A stretch of DNA of 64,000 bases from Mycolicibacterium boenickei (GTDB lineage: Bacteria > Actinomycetota > Actinomycetes > Mycobacteriales > Mycobacteriaceae): assembly GCF_010731295.1 (NCBI RefSeq), contig NZ_AP022579.1, forward strand, positions 4,464,001 through 4,528,000. Reading direction: 5' to 3'. The number at the start of each line of letters is the position of its first letter. Position 1 is the stretch's first letter. This document shows positions 33,170 to 41,817 of this stretch, piece after piece. The position numbers and the translations under genes were made by a program. The notes beneath the pieces were generated by a model. It was not told the DNA's origin, did no database searches, and was given only the letters and a program-made list of their open reading frames with translations.

Positions 33170-34108
33170 TCATCGGCACAGCAGACCCGATGCGCCCAAC
33201 GCGAATGTTGTGATCGGGGCGAGAGCGATCACGGTCGTTGCCGCGAATAGCCCTGCCCTCGCGCCCAGCCGGGTCCACGGTGCGGGTGGCAGCGCAAGAC
33301 GCTCGGCACGGTTCAGCAACGCCACGTCGGCGGCGCCGAGAGCCTGCACAGGCGTGGCTCCGGCGAGAGCCATCAGTCCGGTCAGCAGCGTGTGTTCCCC
33401 GAATCGGCGCGCCGCGGCATCGTCGGCGCACATTTCCAGCAGCCTGGCGACATCGGCCGCACCGCGGGTCATCAGCCTGACCCGAGGGAACACCAAGGCC
33501 AACCCGCGCAGCGCCGTCACGATTCTCGGGTGATGACCGTCCAGGTGGGCCCGCTCATGCGCGAGAACCGCTTGCAACTCATCGTTGTCGAGGGCGGCGA
33601 TTGCACCGGTGGTGACCACGATCGCCGGCGGCGCGCCGGCCACGCAGTACGCGGTCGACTCATCGGCATCGACGACGTAGACATCCCGCTGGCCAGTCGG
33701 ACGTCCCACGAGCCGAACAGCTTGAGCGTGGCTGTCAGCATGGATGCGCATGCGCCGAATGGCACGCGAGGCCTTCACCCCGAAACCGGCAACCACCACG
33801 ACCAACGCGACCGCGACGACCACCACCGACGTCTGCGCCGCGAAACCGGCGCGTCCGGCCGCGATGTCGCAGAGCAACTCCACGCAAGACGTCAGTAGCG
33901 ACCCGCGCTGACCGTTGTGAAACACCACATCGCCGATCACCAGTACCGGAACCGCGATCCAGGTCGCCAGGACGCTGACGATGGCGGTCAACCAGGCCGC
34001 GACGCCCCACCTCGGGGCCGAGCCGGCACGGGTGAGGGCGCCGAGGAGTCGCGGCGCCAACAACACCATGGCCACGCTGTAGATCAGCAGGCCCGCGGCG
34101 ATATTCAC
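33170..34108 (-). CDS. M56-family membrane metalloprotease (BlaR1-like, no sensor domain)
   Basis: 312 aa. Several membrane helices at the N-terminus (about 5-20, 35-60, 95-112) and one near the C-terminus surround a zinc-protease motif HERAH (184-188) in AVLAHERAHLDGHH. This is the BlaR1/MecR1 peptidase core. The C-terminal penicillin-binding sensor of staphylococcal BlaR1 is absent, as in mycobacterial Rv1845c. It presumably cleaves or inactivates BlaI on a wall signal. Start overlaps the blaI stop by four bases (ATGA). Confidence 0.85.
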   Translation of the reverse strand: MNIAAGLLIYSVAMVLLAPRLLGALTRAGSAPRWGVAAWLTAIVSVLATWIAVPVLVIGDVVFHNGQRGSLLTSCVELLCDIAAGRAGFAAQTSVVVVAVALVVVVAGFGVKASRAIRRMRIHADSHAQAVRLVGRPTGQRDVYVVDADESTAYCVAGAPPAIVVTTGAIAALDNDELQAVLAHERAHLDGHHPRIVTALRGLALVFPRVRLMTRGAADVARLLEMCADDAAARRFGEHTLLTGLMALAGATPVQALGAADVALLNRAERLALPPAPWTRLGARAGLFAATTVIALAPITTFALGASGLLCR

Positions 34109-34494
34109 CGCTTCTTCGCCTTGGTCGAGCGCCGAGCCAGCGTGCGTAGCGCGGCCCGCAATCGATCCGAGTCCTCTGGGTCGATCTGCTCGATGAAGTA
34201 GCTGAGCACCAGATCAGAACGGCCGCCACCGTCCAGTGCCTCGCGCATCAACTGAGCCGAGTGCTGCTCGCGGTTCAACGTCGGCCAATACCGGTAGGCG
34301 CGCCCGTCGCGGTCGCGTTCCAGCCAACCCTTGGTGTGCAAATTGTCCATCGTCGACATCACCGTGGTGTAGGCGATCCGGCGCTCCTCGGCGAGCTCGT
34401 CGAAGACGTCGCGCACCGTGACCGCCGCATCGCCGCGGTTCCAGATGCGGTCCATGATGTCGGCTTCCAGTTCGCCGAATCCTCGTACGCGCAC
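34105..34494 (-). CDS. blaI: BlaI/MecI/CopY-family repressor
   Basis: 129 aa. The winged helix is clear: FGELEADIMDRIWNRGDAAVT, then AYTTVMSTMDNLHTKGWLERD and AYRYWPTLNRE, the BlaI signature; a dimerisation region follows. It lacks all cysteines, which argues against a CopY-type copper sensor despite the neighbouring copper oxidase gene. GTG at 34494 is chosen because GGAGGG lies five bases upstream. Operon with blaR. In M. tuberculosis the homologue Rv1846c represses blaC and wall-stress genes. Confidence 0.87.
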   Translation of the reverse strand: MRVRGFGELEADIMDRIWNRGDAAVTVRDVFDELAEERRIAYTTVMSTMDNLHTKGWLERDRDGRAYRYWPTLNREQHSAQLMREALDGGGRSDLVLSYFIEQIDPEDSDRLRAALRTLARRSTKAKKR

Positions 34495-34582
34495 TACACC
34501 CTCCACAGTCGGTGGTCCGAGGGTACCTCGCGAAAAGGACGGGCGGGCGCCTCGACGCGCGTCGGGACCTACTGCATAGGCC

Positions 34583-34595
34583 AGTACGTAGTACT
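34583..34595. promoter_or_regulatory. BlaI-type operator candidate upstream of blaI
   Basis: AGTAC-GTA-GTACT, containing TACGTAGT (34585-34592). It sits between the mmcO stop and the blaI start, 88 bases before the latter, and suggests autoregulation. Confidence 0.5.
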
Positions 34596-34613
34596 CCCGC
34601 GCGACACGACACG

Positions 34614-36149
34614 TCAGCTGGTGTAGTGGAGGCTCGTCATCATCCCGGCCTCCTGGTGATAAGCGTTGTGGCAGTGCAACATCCATAAGCCGGGATTGTC
34701 CGCTGCGAAGATCACCCGCTGGCGCTGCATGGGGCGCACGACAAGGGTGTCTTTGCGCGCACCCGGGCGTCCGTCGTCACCGAGCACCTGAAAAGTGTGT
34801 CCGTGCAGATGCATCGGATGCCACATCATCGTCGAGTTCCGGAATGTCATTGCGACCCGTTGGCCTCCACGCACGGTCAAGGGCTGCGCGCTCGCGAATG
34901 GTCGGCCATTGATCGTCCAGTCATACGTTGCCATGGAGCCGCCCAGCTCCACGGGGAGTTCGGTGTCAGCGCCGACCCAGTCGAAACTGGCTTCAGGTGT
35001 GGCGGTGAACGAACTGACCGTGCCCAGCCGACCACGCAGCTCAGCCGGCGCGTAGTCGGGCGGAGGAGTCGAACCATCGGCGGTCACCAGCAGCGCCCGA
35101 GTCGACGCACCTTTTCCCTCAGCAGCCGCGACCAGCGGGAACACCCCGTCCCCCGCCGTGATCGTCACGTCATAACGCTCACCCATCCCGAGCAGCACCG
35201 CGTCCACTTCACCGGGAACCACCGGGAATCCGTCGGTATGAGTGACGGTCATGCGGTGTCCGGCCAACGCGACCCGGAACGCGGTGTCGGACCCGGCATT
35301 GATCAGCCGGATCCGTACCCGTTGACCCGGGCGAGCCCGGAAGCTGGTGGGGTTCTGCGCATTACGTCCATTGACCACGTACAACGGGTAGTCGACGTCA
35401 CCGGCGTCGCCGCCGAGGGGTGAACCATCCCGGCCGCCCATCGGCCCCATTGCGGCGTCGTGGTCCATACCCGGCATACCCTCCATGCCCGGCATGCCGT
35501 GCCCAGCTCCCGACGGCGTTCGCAGTCTGTCATAGATCTGCGCCGGGCTCGGGCCGACGCCGTCGGTCCAATCGTCGAGCATCACCACCCATTCGGCGTC
35601 ATATCGGCCCGGATCCTTCGGGTCGTCGACGATCAGCGGGAAATACAGGCCCGTGTCCGCGTCGAGCCCGGTGTGCGGATGTGCCCAATACGTCCCTGGG
35701 TGAGGCACCGAGAACCGGTAGGTGAAGTCCTGGCCATCGGCAATGTCAGGGGTGGCCGGCGACGCGCCGTCCATATCGTTGCGAAGCGCCAGGCCGTGCC
35801 AGTGCACCGAGGTCGAGCGGGCGAGCCGGTTGCGGACGGTGACCTCAAGTTCATCGCCGACCGACGCCCGCAGGAGAGTTCCGGGCACGATGTCGTTGTA
35901 GGCAACGGTGTCGGCAATCGTGCCGCCGAGGTCCACCCGCGTGCGCTGGGCGGTCAGTGTGGTGGAGACGGTGCGCCCGGTGTGCGGCCGACGAGCTTCG
36001 GCCGCGGCGATCGCGTCGGCAGGGGCGACGCGGGTCGATGTGGCACCGGCGTCGCGCTGACACCCAGCGACAGCTGTAGCGCTCAGCGCGGCGGTTGCCG
36101 CAAGGAATCCTCGGCGGCTGAGCCGCGGCCGGTTGGCGATCTCACGCAT
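34614..36149 (-). CDS. mmcO: Multicopper oxidase (MmcO-like), Tat-exported lipoprotein
   Basis: 511 aa. Tat motif SRRGFLAATAALS followed by lipobox AVAGC. Three cupredoxin domains supply the copper ligands: HWHGLAL, HPHTG, HPMHLHGHTF and HCHNAYHQEAGM. A methionine- and histidine-rich loop (GHGMPGMEGMPGMDHD) likely binds extra copper. MmcO of M. tuberculosis oxidises Cu(I) and gives copper tolerance. ATG at 36149 follows GGAGG closely, and GTG starts just upstream are possible. The gene is on the blaI-blaR strand, 119 bases before blaI, and divergent from the L,D-transpeptidase. Confidence 0.87.
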   Translation of the reverse strand: MREIANRPRLSRRGFLAATAALSATAVAGCQRDAGATSTRVAPADAIAAAEARRPHTGRTVSTTLTAQRTRVDLGGTIADTVAYNDIVPGTLLRASVGDELEVTVRNRLARSTSVHWHGLALRNDMDGASPATPDIADGQDFTYRFSVPHPGTYWAHPHTGLDADTGLYFPLIVDDPKDPGRYDAEWVVMLDDWTDGVGPSPAQIYDRLRTPSGAGHGMPGMEGMPGMDHDAAMGPMGGRDGSPLGGDAGDVDYPLYVVNGRNAQNPTSFRARPGQRVRIRLINAGSDTAFRVALAGHRMTVTHTDGFPVVPGEVDAVLLGMGERYDVTITAGDGVFPLVAAAEGKGASTRALLVTADGSTPPPDYAPAELRGRLGTVSSFTATPEASFDWVGADTELPVELGGSMATYDWTINGRPFASAQPLTVRGGQRVAMTFRNSTMMWHPMHLHGHTFQVLGDDGRPGARKDTLVVRPMQRQRVIFAADNPGLWMLHCHNAYHQEAGMMTSLHYTS

Positions 36150-36529
36150 GTCCTCCACCCTCGTCACCGACCCCGATGGATCGGTATGGGTTTTGTGAAG
36201 GTTCGTTGAAGAAGCTCGTCCGGCGGTGTGACGCGGGAAACGAAACTCATGTCGAACGCACAACAACCTACGGACTATCCACGTATGGAATAACTACGTA
36301 TACCCAGGTCCGGAAGGTCCGCCGGGCGACAGTTATGCGCAGGCCTTTACAGATTCTTCACAAATCCAATGGAAAACAAATACTTTCGGCGAGAAGGCGC
36401 ACAGGCGAGCAACCGTCCGTCAGACCCACGCTATCTACTATCCCCGTACGTAGCTAGTAGACTGGGGCAACGCCATACACCCGCCCGAGTGGGCGTGGTC
36501 GTCAAGGACACCTCATCGATGGAGGCCCA
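36150..36529. promoter_or_regulatory. Divergent promoter region between mmcO and the L,D-transpeptidase
   Basis: About 380 relatively AT-rich bases without a supported gene. ACTACGTA occurs at 36293-36300 on the mmcO side and TACGTAGC at 36447-36454 on the transpeptidase side, both variants of the half-site seen at 31915 and 34585. No complete TACCC-N5-GGGTA (RicR-like) box was found by eye. Confidence 0.45.
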
Positions 36530-37462
36530 GTGCAACACCGCACCCGACACCTGTGGATCACCGCGATCGCGGCGGCCGTCACGGTCACCGCGTCCACCGT
36601 CGCCGGAGCTTCGGCACTGGCCGAGCCGGCGGGGCCGCCCCAGCCCGTCGAACCGGCTCCACAGTTCGACCCGGCACCGATGCCCTGGCTCAACCCCTTC
36701 GGTCAGGCAGCCAACGTTGATGTCCCGGCAGGGCAGAACCCCTTGCCGTTCAGTGGTGAGCCGCCATTCCTGCCACCGACGTTCAATCCGGCCAACGGGT
36801 CCACGGTTGGCGTCGCGAAGCCGATCTACATCAACTTCCAGCGGCCGATCGCCGACCGCCGGCTGGCCGAGGATTCGATTCACATCTCCTCGAACCCTCC
36901 GGTACCTGGAAAGTTCTACTGGATGAGTGACAGTCAGGTGCGTTGGCGGCCAATCGATTTCTGGCCCTCCGGCACCGTGGTGAACATCGACGCGGCGGGC
37001 ACGAGGTCGAGTTTCAGAGTTGGCGACGCGCTGGTGGCCACCATCGACGACGACACTCATCAGATGGAGATCCACCGTAATGGCGTGCTGGAAAAGACCT
37101 TTCCCGTCTCGCTGGGGAAGCCGGGCTACGAAACCCCCAACGGCACTTACTACGTACTGGAGAAGTTCGCCGACATCATCATGGATTCGTCAACCTACGG
37201 GGTCCCGGTGAACTCGGCCGAAGGTTACAAACTCAAGGTGCAGAATGCCGTCCGCCTGAGCAACACGGGCATTTTCGCGCACAGCGCCCCATGGTCGGTC
37301 GCGGCCCAGGGCAAACGCAATGTGAGCCACGGCTGCCCCAACCTCAGCCCGGCGAACGCGCAATGGTTCTTCGACCACTTCGGCAGCGGCGATCCCGTCG
37401 TCGTCAAGAACTCCGTTGGCGTCTACAACCAAAACGACGGGGCGAACGACTGGCAGATCTGA
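36530..37462 (+). CDS. L,D-transpeptidase (YkuD family)
   Basis: 310 aa. N-terminal signal sequence to about residue 31 (ASALAEP), a proline-rich linker, an immunoglobulin-like domain (about 80-160) and a YkuD catalytic domain (about 165-300). The active site is H251 and S266-H267-G268-C269 with N271 (SHGCPN). It makes 3-3 crosslinks between mDAP residues, or attaches proteins, outside the membrane; these enzymes let mycobacteria tolerate many beta-lactams. GTG at 36530 has GGAGG four bases upstream. Its class among LdtMt1-5 was not assigned. Confidence 0.88.
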   Translation: MQHRTRHLWITAIAAAVTVTASTVAGASALAEPAGPPQPVEPAPQFDPAPMPWLNPFGQAANVDVPAGQNPLPFSGEPPFLPPTFNPANGSTVGVAKPIYINFQRPIADRRLAEDSIHISSNPPVPGKFYWMSDSQVRWRPIDFWPSGTVVNIDAAGTRSSFRVGDALVATIDDDTHQMEIHRNGVLEKTFPVSLGKPGYETPNGTYYVLEKFADIIMDSSTYGVPVNSAEGYKLKVQNAVRLSNTGIFAHSAPWSVAAQGKRNVSHGCPNLSPANAQWFFDHFGSGDPVVVKNSVGVYNQNDGANDWQI

Positions 37463-37477
37463 CCGAGCGTCGCTCGG
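37463..37477. terminator. Short hairpin between convergent ldt and trpB2
   Basis: CCGAGC-GTC-GCTCGG, six-base perfect arms, exactly filling the gap between the two stops. No T-tract. It could serve both directions. Confidence 0.4.
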
Positions 37478-37478
37478 A

Positions 37479-38780
37479 TCAGAAGGCCCCGTCCAGGAAT
37501 TCCGCGTAGGCCGGTAGGTCGAGTTGGCCATGGCCCGACAGCCCGATCACCACGACCTGCTCGGCGGGGTCATCGGCCACATGTGCGGCGGCCGCCGCGA
37601 TCGCGTGCGTGGCCTCGGGAGCCGGCACGATTCCCTGAGTCCGGGCGAACAGGACACCCGCCGAGAAAGCGTCGTGCTGACCGATGGCGATGCCATCGAC
37701 CAGGCCGAGTTCGACGGTATGGCTCAGCGCCGGTGCCATACCGTGGTAGCGCAACCCACCCGCATGAATCGGGTCGGGTACGAAGTCCATTCCCAGGGTG
37801 TGCATCTTGAGCAGCGGGGTCAGGCCCGCCACGTCGCCGTGGTCGTAGCGGTACTCCCCCTGCGTGATCGACGGGCATGCGGCCGGCTCCGCGGCGACCA
37901 CCTTCGGGTTCGATCGTCCGTGGATCTTCTCGCGCAGGAACGGGAATGCCAGGCCCGCAAGGTTGGATCCGCCACCGGCGCAACCGAAGACCACGTCGGC
38001 ACCGTCCGGTTCGACGGCGGCAAGCTGAGCAACGGCTTCCAGTCCGATCACGCTCTGGTGCAATACCACGTGGTTCAGCACACTGCCGAGGGCGTAGCGG
38101 GTGTCCGCATTGGCAGCGGCCACCTCGACGGCCTCACTCACCGCCATCCCGAGGCTGCCTGTGGTGTCCGGAGTCGCCGCGAGAATCGCTCGCCCCGCCG
38201 CGGTGAGGTCCGACGGGCTCGAATGCACGGTGCCGCCGTACGTGCGAATCAGATGACCGCGGTAGGGCTTTGACTCGTAAGACGCACGGACCTGCCAGAC
38301 CTCGACCTCGAGGCCGAACTGCGCCCCGGCGAAGGACAGGGCGCTACCCCACTGCCCGGCGCCCGTCTCGGTGGTCAGCTTCCGGACACCGTCGACGCTG
38401 TTGTAATAGGCCTGCGCCACAGCGGAATTGGTCTTGTGACTGCCGACCGGGCTGACGCCTTCGTACTTGACGTATATATGCGCTCCGGTGTTGAGCGCCT
38501 GCTCGAACCGGCGGGCCCGGATCAGCGGCGACGGACGCCACATCGAGTAGATGTCGCGCACCGCCTCCGGGATCTGGATGTACGGCTCGGTCGATACTTC
38601 CTGCGCGATCAATCCGCTCGGGAAGAGCGCCGCGAGGTCGTCGGGGCCGACCGGCTCCTTGGTGGCCGGGTGCAGGTGAGGTGGGATCGGCTGGTCCAGC
38701 TCGGCCGCCAGGTTGTACCAGTGCGTCGGCACCCCGACGGTAACCAGATCCGGGTGGGGGGCGTCGGCGTGCAGCGTCAT
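37479..38780 (-). CDS. TrpB2-type tryptophan synthase beta-like enzyme (PLP)
   Basis: 433 aa. PLP lysine about K116 in SPVGSHKTNSAVAQ, glycine-rich phosphate loop in FGCAGGGSNLAG, and an N-terminal extension of about 80 residues, all typical of TrpB2. TrpB2 enzymes join serine and indole without needing the TrpA partner for activation; no trpA is near. Some may serve indole rescue or other beta-substitutions. ATG at 38780 overlaps the stop of the rhomboid-like gene as ATGA, so it is the last gene of a three-gene operon with two membrane proteins. Confidence 0.85.
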   Translation of the reverse strand: MTLHADAPHPDLVTVGVPTHWYNLAAELDQPIPPHLHPATKEPVGPDDLAALFPSGLIAQEVSTEPYIQIPEAVRDIYSMWRPSPLIRARRFEQALNTGAHIYVKYEGVSPVGSHKTNSAVAQAYYNSVDGVRKLTTETGAGQWGSALSFAGAQFGLEVEVWQVRASYESKPYRGHLIRTYGGTVHSSPSDLTAAGRAILAATPDTTGSLGMAVSEAVEVAAANADTRYALGSVLNHVVLHQSVIGLEAVAQLAAVEPDGADVVFGCAGGGSNLAGLAFPFLREKIHGRSNPKVVAAEPAACPSITQGEYRYDHGDVAGLTPLLKMHTLGMDFVPDPIHAGGLRYHGMAPALSHTVELGLVDGIAIGQHDAFSAGVLFARTQGIVPAPEATHAIAAAAAHVADDPAEQVVVIGLSGHGQLDLPAYAEFLDGAF

Positions 38781-39568
38781 GCCGACACTGTAGTCAGGCG
38801 CGATTCGCCGTTCTTCGACGCGCTGAGTCGCCGCCAGACCCAGGTGGCAATCACGGCGACCGCGAGTCCCGCGGGCAGGGCAACAGGCGCCACCGGCAGC
38901 GCCACACCGACCAGGAGCAGCAGACCAAAGCCGATGCCGACGCCCAGGAGCACCAGCTTGGCCGGGGTCCAGGTCGAGTCCGAGCGGAATCGGGTGGACA
39001 ACGCGATACCGATGATCAACGCGACGGCATGTCCGATGGCAGTGAAATCGGCCCCCGATACGGCGACCACCAGGGCGATCGTCAGCCATCCGCCGATCCA
39101 GGCGGGGCGCCACCGCGTCGGGATGGCCGCGCTGAGGGTGCCGAGGACGGCGATGGCGCCGTAGCTCAAGCCCACGTCTTTGGCATGTGCGACCGAGATC
39201 GGTAGCCAGCCGAGCTTGATCGCGGCGGCCAAGCCGGCCGCGACGATCAGGGTGGCTCCGACGTGGCCAAGGGTGAAGGCCTGGATCAGGCGCCTGCCGC
39301 ACCAGAGCAGCTCGGCCAATGCCAGCAGACACACCAACCCCGGCAACAGGAGGTACGTGTATCCCTCGGCCGTGACGAAGGCACTGCCCAACAGCGTTCC
39401 CAGCCGGCCCTGCCCCAGGTTCTCCAGGTTGGTGCTCAGATGGCTGACCACCCGGTCCTGCATCGTGGGCCCCAGCACCAGGAGCAGCGACGCAACCGTG
39501 AACAGTGCCGCCGCGTAGGCCAGGGTGACGCGCACCCTACCCAGACTGGAAAACACCCGCGACAACAT
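38777..39568 (-). CDS. Rhomboid-like membrane protein
   Basis: 263 aa with about six to seven membrane helices. The segment GLSYGAIAVLGTL resembles the GxSG serine region of rhomboids, and DFTAIGHAVALIIGIAL the histidine helix, so an intramembrane serine protease is possible; the usual GASG is altered to GLSYG, so activity is uncertain. Mycobacterial genomes annotate such proteins as rhomboid-like. ATG at 39568 is where the hydrophobic protein begins. It lies 43 bases after the DUF2156 gene and overlaps trpB2. Confidence 0.65.
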   Translation of the reverse strand: MLSRVFSSLGRVRVTLAYAAALFTVASLLLVLGPTMQDRVVSHLSTNLENLGQGRLGTLLGSAFVTAEGYTYLLLPGLVCLLALAELLWCGRRLIQAFTLGHVGATLIVAAGLAAAIKLGWLPISVAHAKDVGLSYGAIAVLGTLSAAIPTRWRPAWIGGWLTIALVVAVSGADFTAIGHAVALIIGIALSTRFRSDSTWTPAKLVLLGVGIGFGLLLLVGVALPVAPVALPAGLAVAVIATWVWRRLSASKNGESRLTTVSA

Positions 39569-39611
39569 CGCGAACCAGCATACCGACGCATTCTGTACCG
39601 AAATGCGCTGG

Positions 39612-41060
39612 TCAGTCGCGTGCTGAGGTCCTGCGGTGCGGGGCGAGTTCAAGAATCAGCAGCACGACCGCCGCCGGCAGCACGTCGATCATCGGCAGCA
39701 ACACGTACCGGTACTCAGCCATCGTGCCGAACTTGCGCACATATCGATACAGCGACTCCAGCTTGATCAGGCGATCCCCGATATGCGCCAGCGTTCGCAG
39801 CGCTCGGACGGCGGTCTCGCCACTACGCTCACCGCCGAAGAGATCGGGAAATGGCGCAAAAGCGAGCGAGACGCGTTCGGCGCCGCGTGACCGGGCCCAA
39901 TCGATCATGTCCACGGTGAGCCGCTCATCGATCCCGTTCGGTGCGCCCAGCCGGCGCCATGGCAGGTCAAGACTCAGTTCGGTCCCGCCACCGGCTCCGG
40001 CGAAGCGCTGGAACGCCTGTATCCGCCCGGCGCGGTCCCGTCCGTAGACCAGCCACACCCCGGGGTACCGACCGGACAAGGTGCCTCCGAGCATCATCGA
40101 GAACCCACGCTCAGCGCCTACTGCCTTTCCCGACGCGCGCATCACATCGAGCAGCTCGGCCCGGAGCGCATCGTCCACGTCGGACTCAGCGATCACGGCC
40201 GTCGTGACGCCGGAGTTCCTAGTCCGCTGGACAGCCTGCCGGAGATTACGTCTGGACCGCCCCACCAGATCGAATTGGTTCACCTCCACCACGACGTCAC
40301 GTCCGATCGGGATGGCGCGCAGTGGAGCCCCGGTCACCGCACGATCGCGCCACAACGCAAGGCTGCGCACCGACGCGCCCAGCACCAGGATGCGCCAGCC
40401 CTGTTCCCGGCACAGAGCGGCGAATTCGACCACCACCTCCGGGTAGCGGGCCTGGTCTCCGATCGGATCACCGCTGGCCACCGCGAAGCCGGCGACGGTC
40501 CGATAAGCCAGTGCGGCGGTGCCATCCGCCGAGAACACGTAGCTCTTGCCCGCAGCCATGGCGAAGGGCGCCAGCGGATCGCCGCGAGTGTGGTGAACCA
40601 GAGATGCCACCGCGCGCAGAGCATTTGGCTGAGCTATCGACCTTGATGGCCTGATCAACATCGCAGCGGACAGGACGAGGCAGATCCAGGCATCTGCCGG
40701 ATGCCCGAGCAGCACGGCAAACGTCGCCAGCACGAGGGTTGCCGCGGCGGTGGCCGCATGAGCGAAAGTCAGTGGGCGCCCGAGGAACAGACCGTGCAGC
40801 AGAATCGTCGCGGCCAGGGACAAAGCGACCAGACTCGTCAGCACCGACTCGTGTCCGACGCGGCCGGTGTGGTGCTCAAGCACCAGCGTGGCCGCACTGC
40901 CTGCGAGGGTGAGCACGACCACGCACAGTGAGATGCGCAGCGCCAGCCTGCGGTGAGGCTCGGACCGGACGGCGTCCGTCGGCACGCCGGTATGGGGGCG
41001 TGACGACGGTGCCGGTGACGGACTCACATCTACGGTCTTCCCAGTGTCGGCGGAGCGCAC
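39612..41060 (-). CDS. DUF2156 membrane protein (MprF-like lysyltransferase domain)
   Basis: 482 aa. About five membrane helices in the first 150 residues precede a cytosolic GNAT-like DUF2156 domain (about 160-450) with VASGDPIGD, LRAIPIGRDVVVEV and LSLAFAPFPDLFG, as in MprF and the N-terminal part of LysX. MprF moves an amino acid from charged tRNA onto phosphatidylglycerol; here no flippase part is present, and similarity is to M. tuberculosis Rv1619. GTG at 41060 lacks a clear ribosome site; a start about ten codons later is possible. First gene of the operon. Confidence 0.72.
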   Translation of the reverse strand: MRSADTGKTVDVSPSPAPSSRPHTGVPTDAVRSEPHRRLALRISLCVVVLTLAGSAATLVLEHHTGRVGHESVLTSLVALSLAATILLHGLFLGRPLTFAHAATAAATLVLATFAVLLGHPADAWICLVLSAAMLIRPSRSIAQPNALRAVASLVHHTRGDPLAPFAMAAGKSYVFSADGTAALAYRTVAGFAVASGDPIGDQARYPEVVVEFAALCREQGWRILVLGASVRSLALWRDRAVTGAPLRAIPIGRDVVVEVNQFDLVGRSRRNLRQAVQRTRNSGVTTAVIAESDVDDALRAELLDVMRASGKAVGAERGFSMMLGGTLSGRYPGVWLVYGRDRAGRIQAFQRFAGAGGGTELSLDLPWRRLGAPNGIDERLTVDMIDWARSRGAERVSLAFAPFPDLFGGERSGETAVRALRTLAHIGDRLIKLESLYRYVRKFGTMAEYRYVLLPMIDVLPAAVVLLILELAPHRRTSARD

Positions 41061-41195
41061 GGATCGTCCGCTCTACTACCCCATGATACGAACGGAACGT
41101 GATATCCGCCGGTAGACCGACCGGGCCCGCCACGGCGGTTCCCACTAGAGCGACGGGGCGGGATCCCAACGGCGACACCACAGTCCGTGCGACTG

Positions 41196-41211
41196 GCGTA
41201 GTGGACTACGC
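41196..41211. promoter_or_regulatory. Palindrome GCGTAGT-GG-ACTACGC
   Basis: Perfect 7-base arms, 82 bases upstream of the secreted protein start at 41294. The half-site GTAGT/ACTAC relates it to the BlaI-type candidates at 32-36 kb and to the GTAGC-NN-GCTAC pair at 45.6 kb. Confidence 0.45.
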
Positions 41212-41293
41212 GTGACGGGGCGTTCCAGCAGCTGAACCATCGACGTCAACGGCTCCGACGGGGGGTCGGATGTACGAAGAGGAAGGCAAGCTC

Positions 41294-41680
41294 ATGAAAA
41301 CCACTGTGCCCAAACGTGTCACCGTCGCGGCGGGCGCCGCAGCGGCAATCGCCGTGCTGACCGCCGGCGCCGGTCTGGCACAGGCCCAAACGCATGTCGA
41401 GACGACCACGGATGCCGCAGGCGTGACGGTCCACATCACATCCTGGGCGTTTCCGCCAGGGCCGGCCGCGAGCAACGGGGACTGCACCTACACCGCGGTA
41501 CCGGTGAAGGTGCCGCCCGGTGTCCTGCCACCTCTGCCCGTATACAACCTCCCGTTCCATCTGCAGGAGGGTGGTACCCACGACATCTGGTTCCCGGGCA
41601 TCCAAACCGGCACGAAGTGGGCTGTTACCGTCCACTGCCCCAATGGAATCGACAGCCCGACCATGACGAAGATCTACTGA
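41294..41680 (+). CDS. Small secreted protein, unknown family
   Basis: 128 aa. The signal peptide (VTVAAGAAAAIAVLTAGAG, cleavage near AQAQT) is clear. The mature part of about 95 residues is beta-rich with two cysteines (GDCTYT and VHCPNG) that may pair, and a proline-rich stretch VPPGVLPPLPVY. No enzymatic motif was found. ATG at 41294 has GGAAGG seven bases upstream. Short exported proteins of this layout are frequent in mycobacteria. Confidence 0.68.
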   Translation: MKTTVPKRVTVAAGAAAAIAVLTAGAGLAQAQTHVETTTDAAGVTVHITSWAFPPGPAASNGDCTYTAVPVKVPPGVLPPLPVYNLPFHLQEGGTHDIWFPGIQTGTKWAVTVHCPNGIDSPTMTKIY

Positions 41681-41817
41681 CAGTGGCTGAACCCGCTGTC
41701 CATCAACGGCCGACCTTCCCTGCGGTGACGGGGGCGTGACGACCCGCGCACGGCACGATGTTCCGCGGGGCGGGACTGTCGACGAACCGGCGAGCAGACA
41801 CCCGTAGGTTGGTCTGC

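Noticed and set aside
34105-34494. BlaI-like protein as a CopY copper sensor, given the adjacent copper oxidase
   Set aside because: The protein has no cysteine at all, whereas CopY needs a CxC-type metal site; the BlaR1-type partner also favours BlaI.
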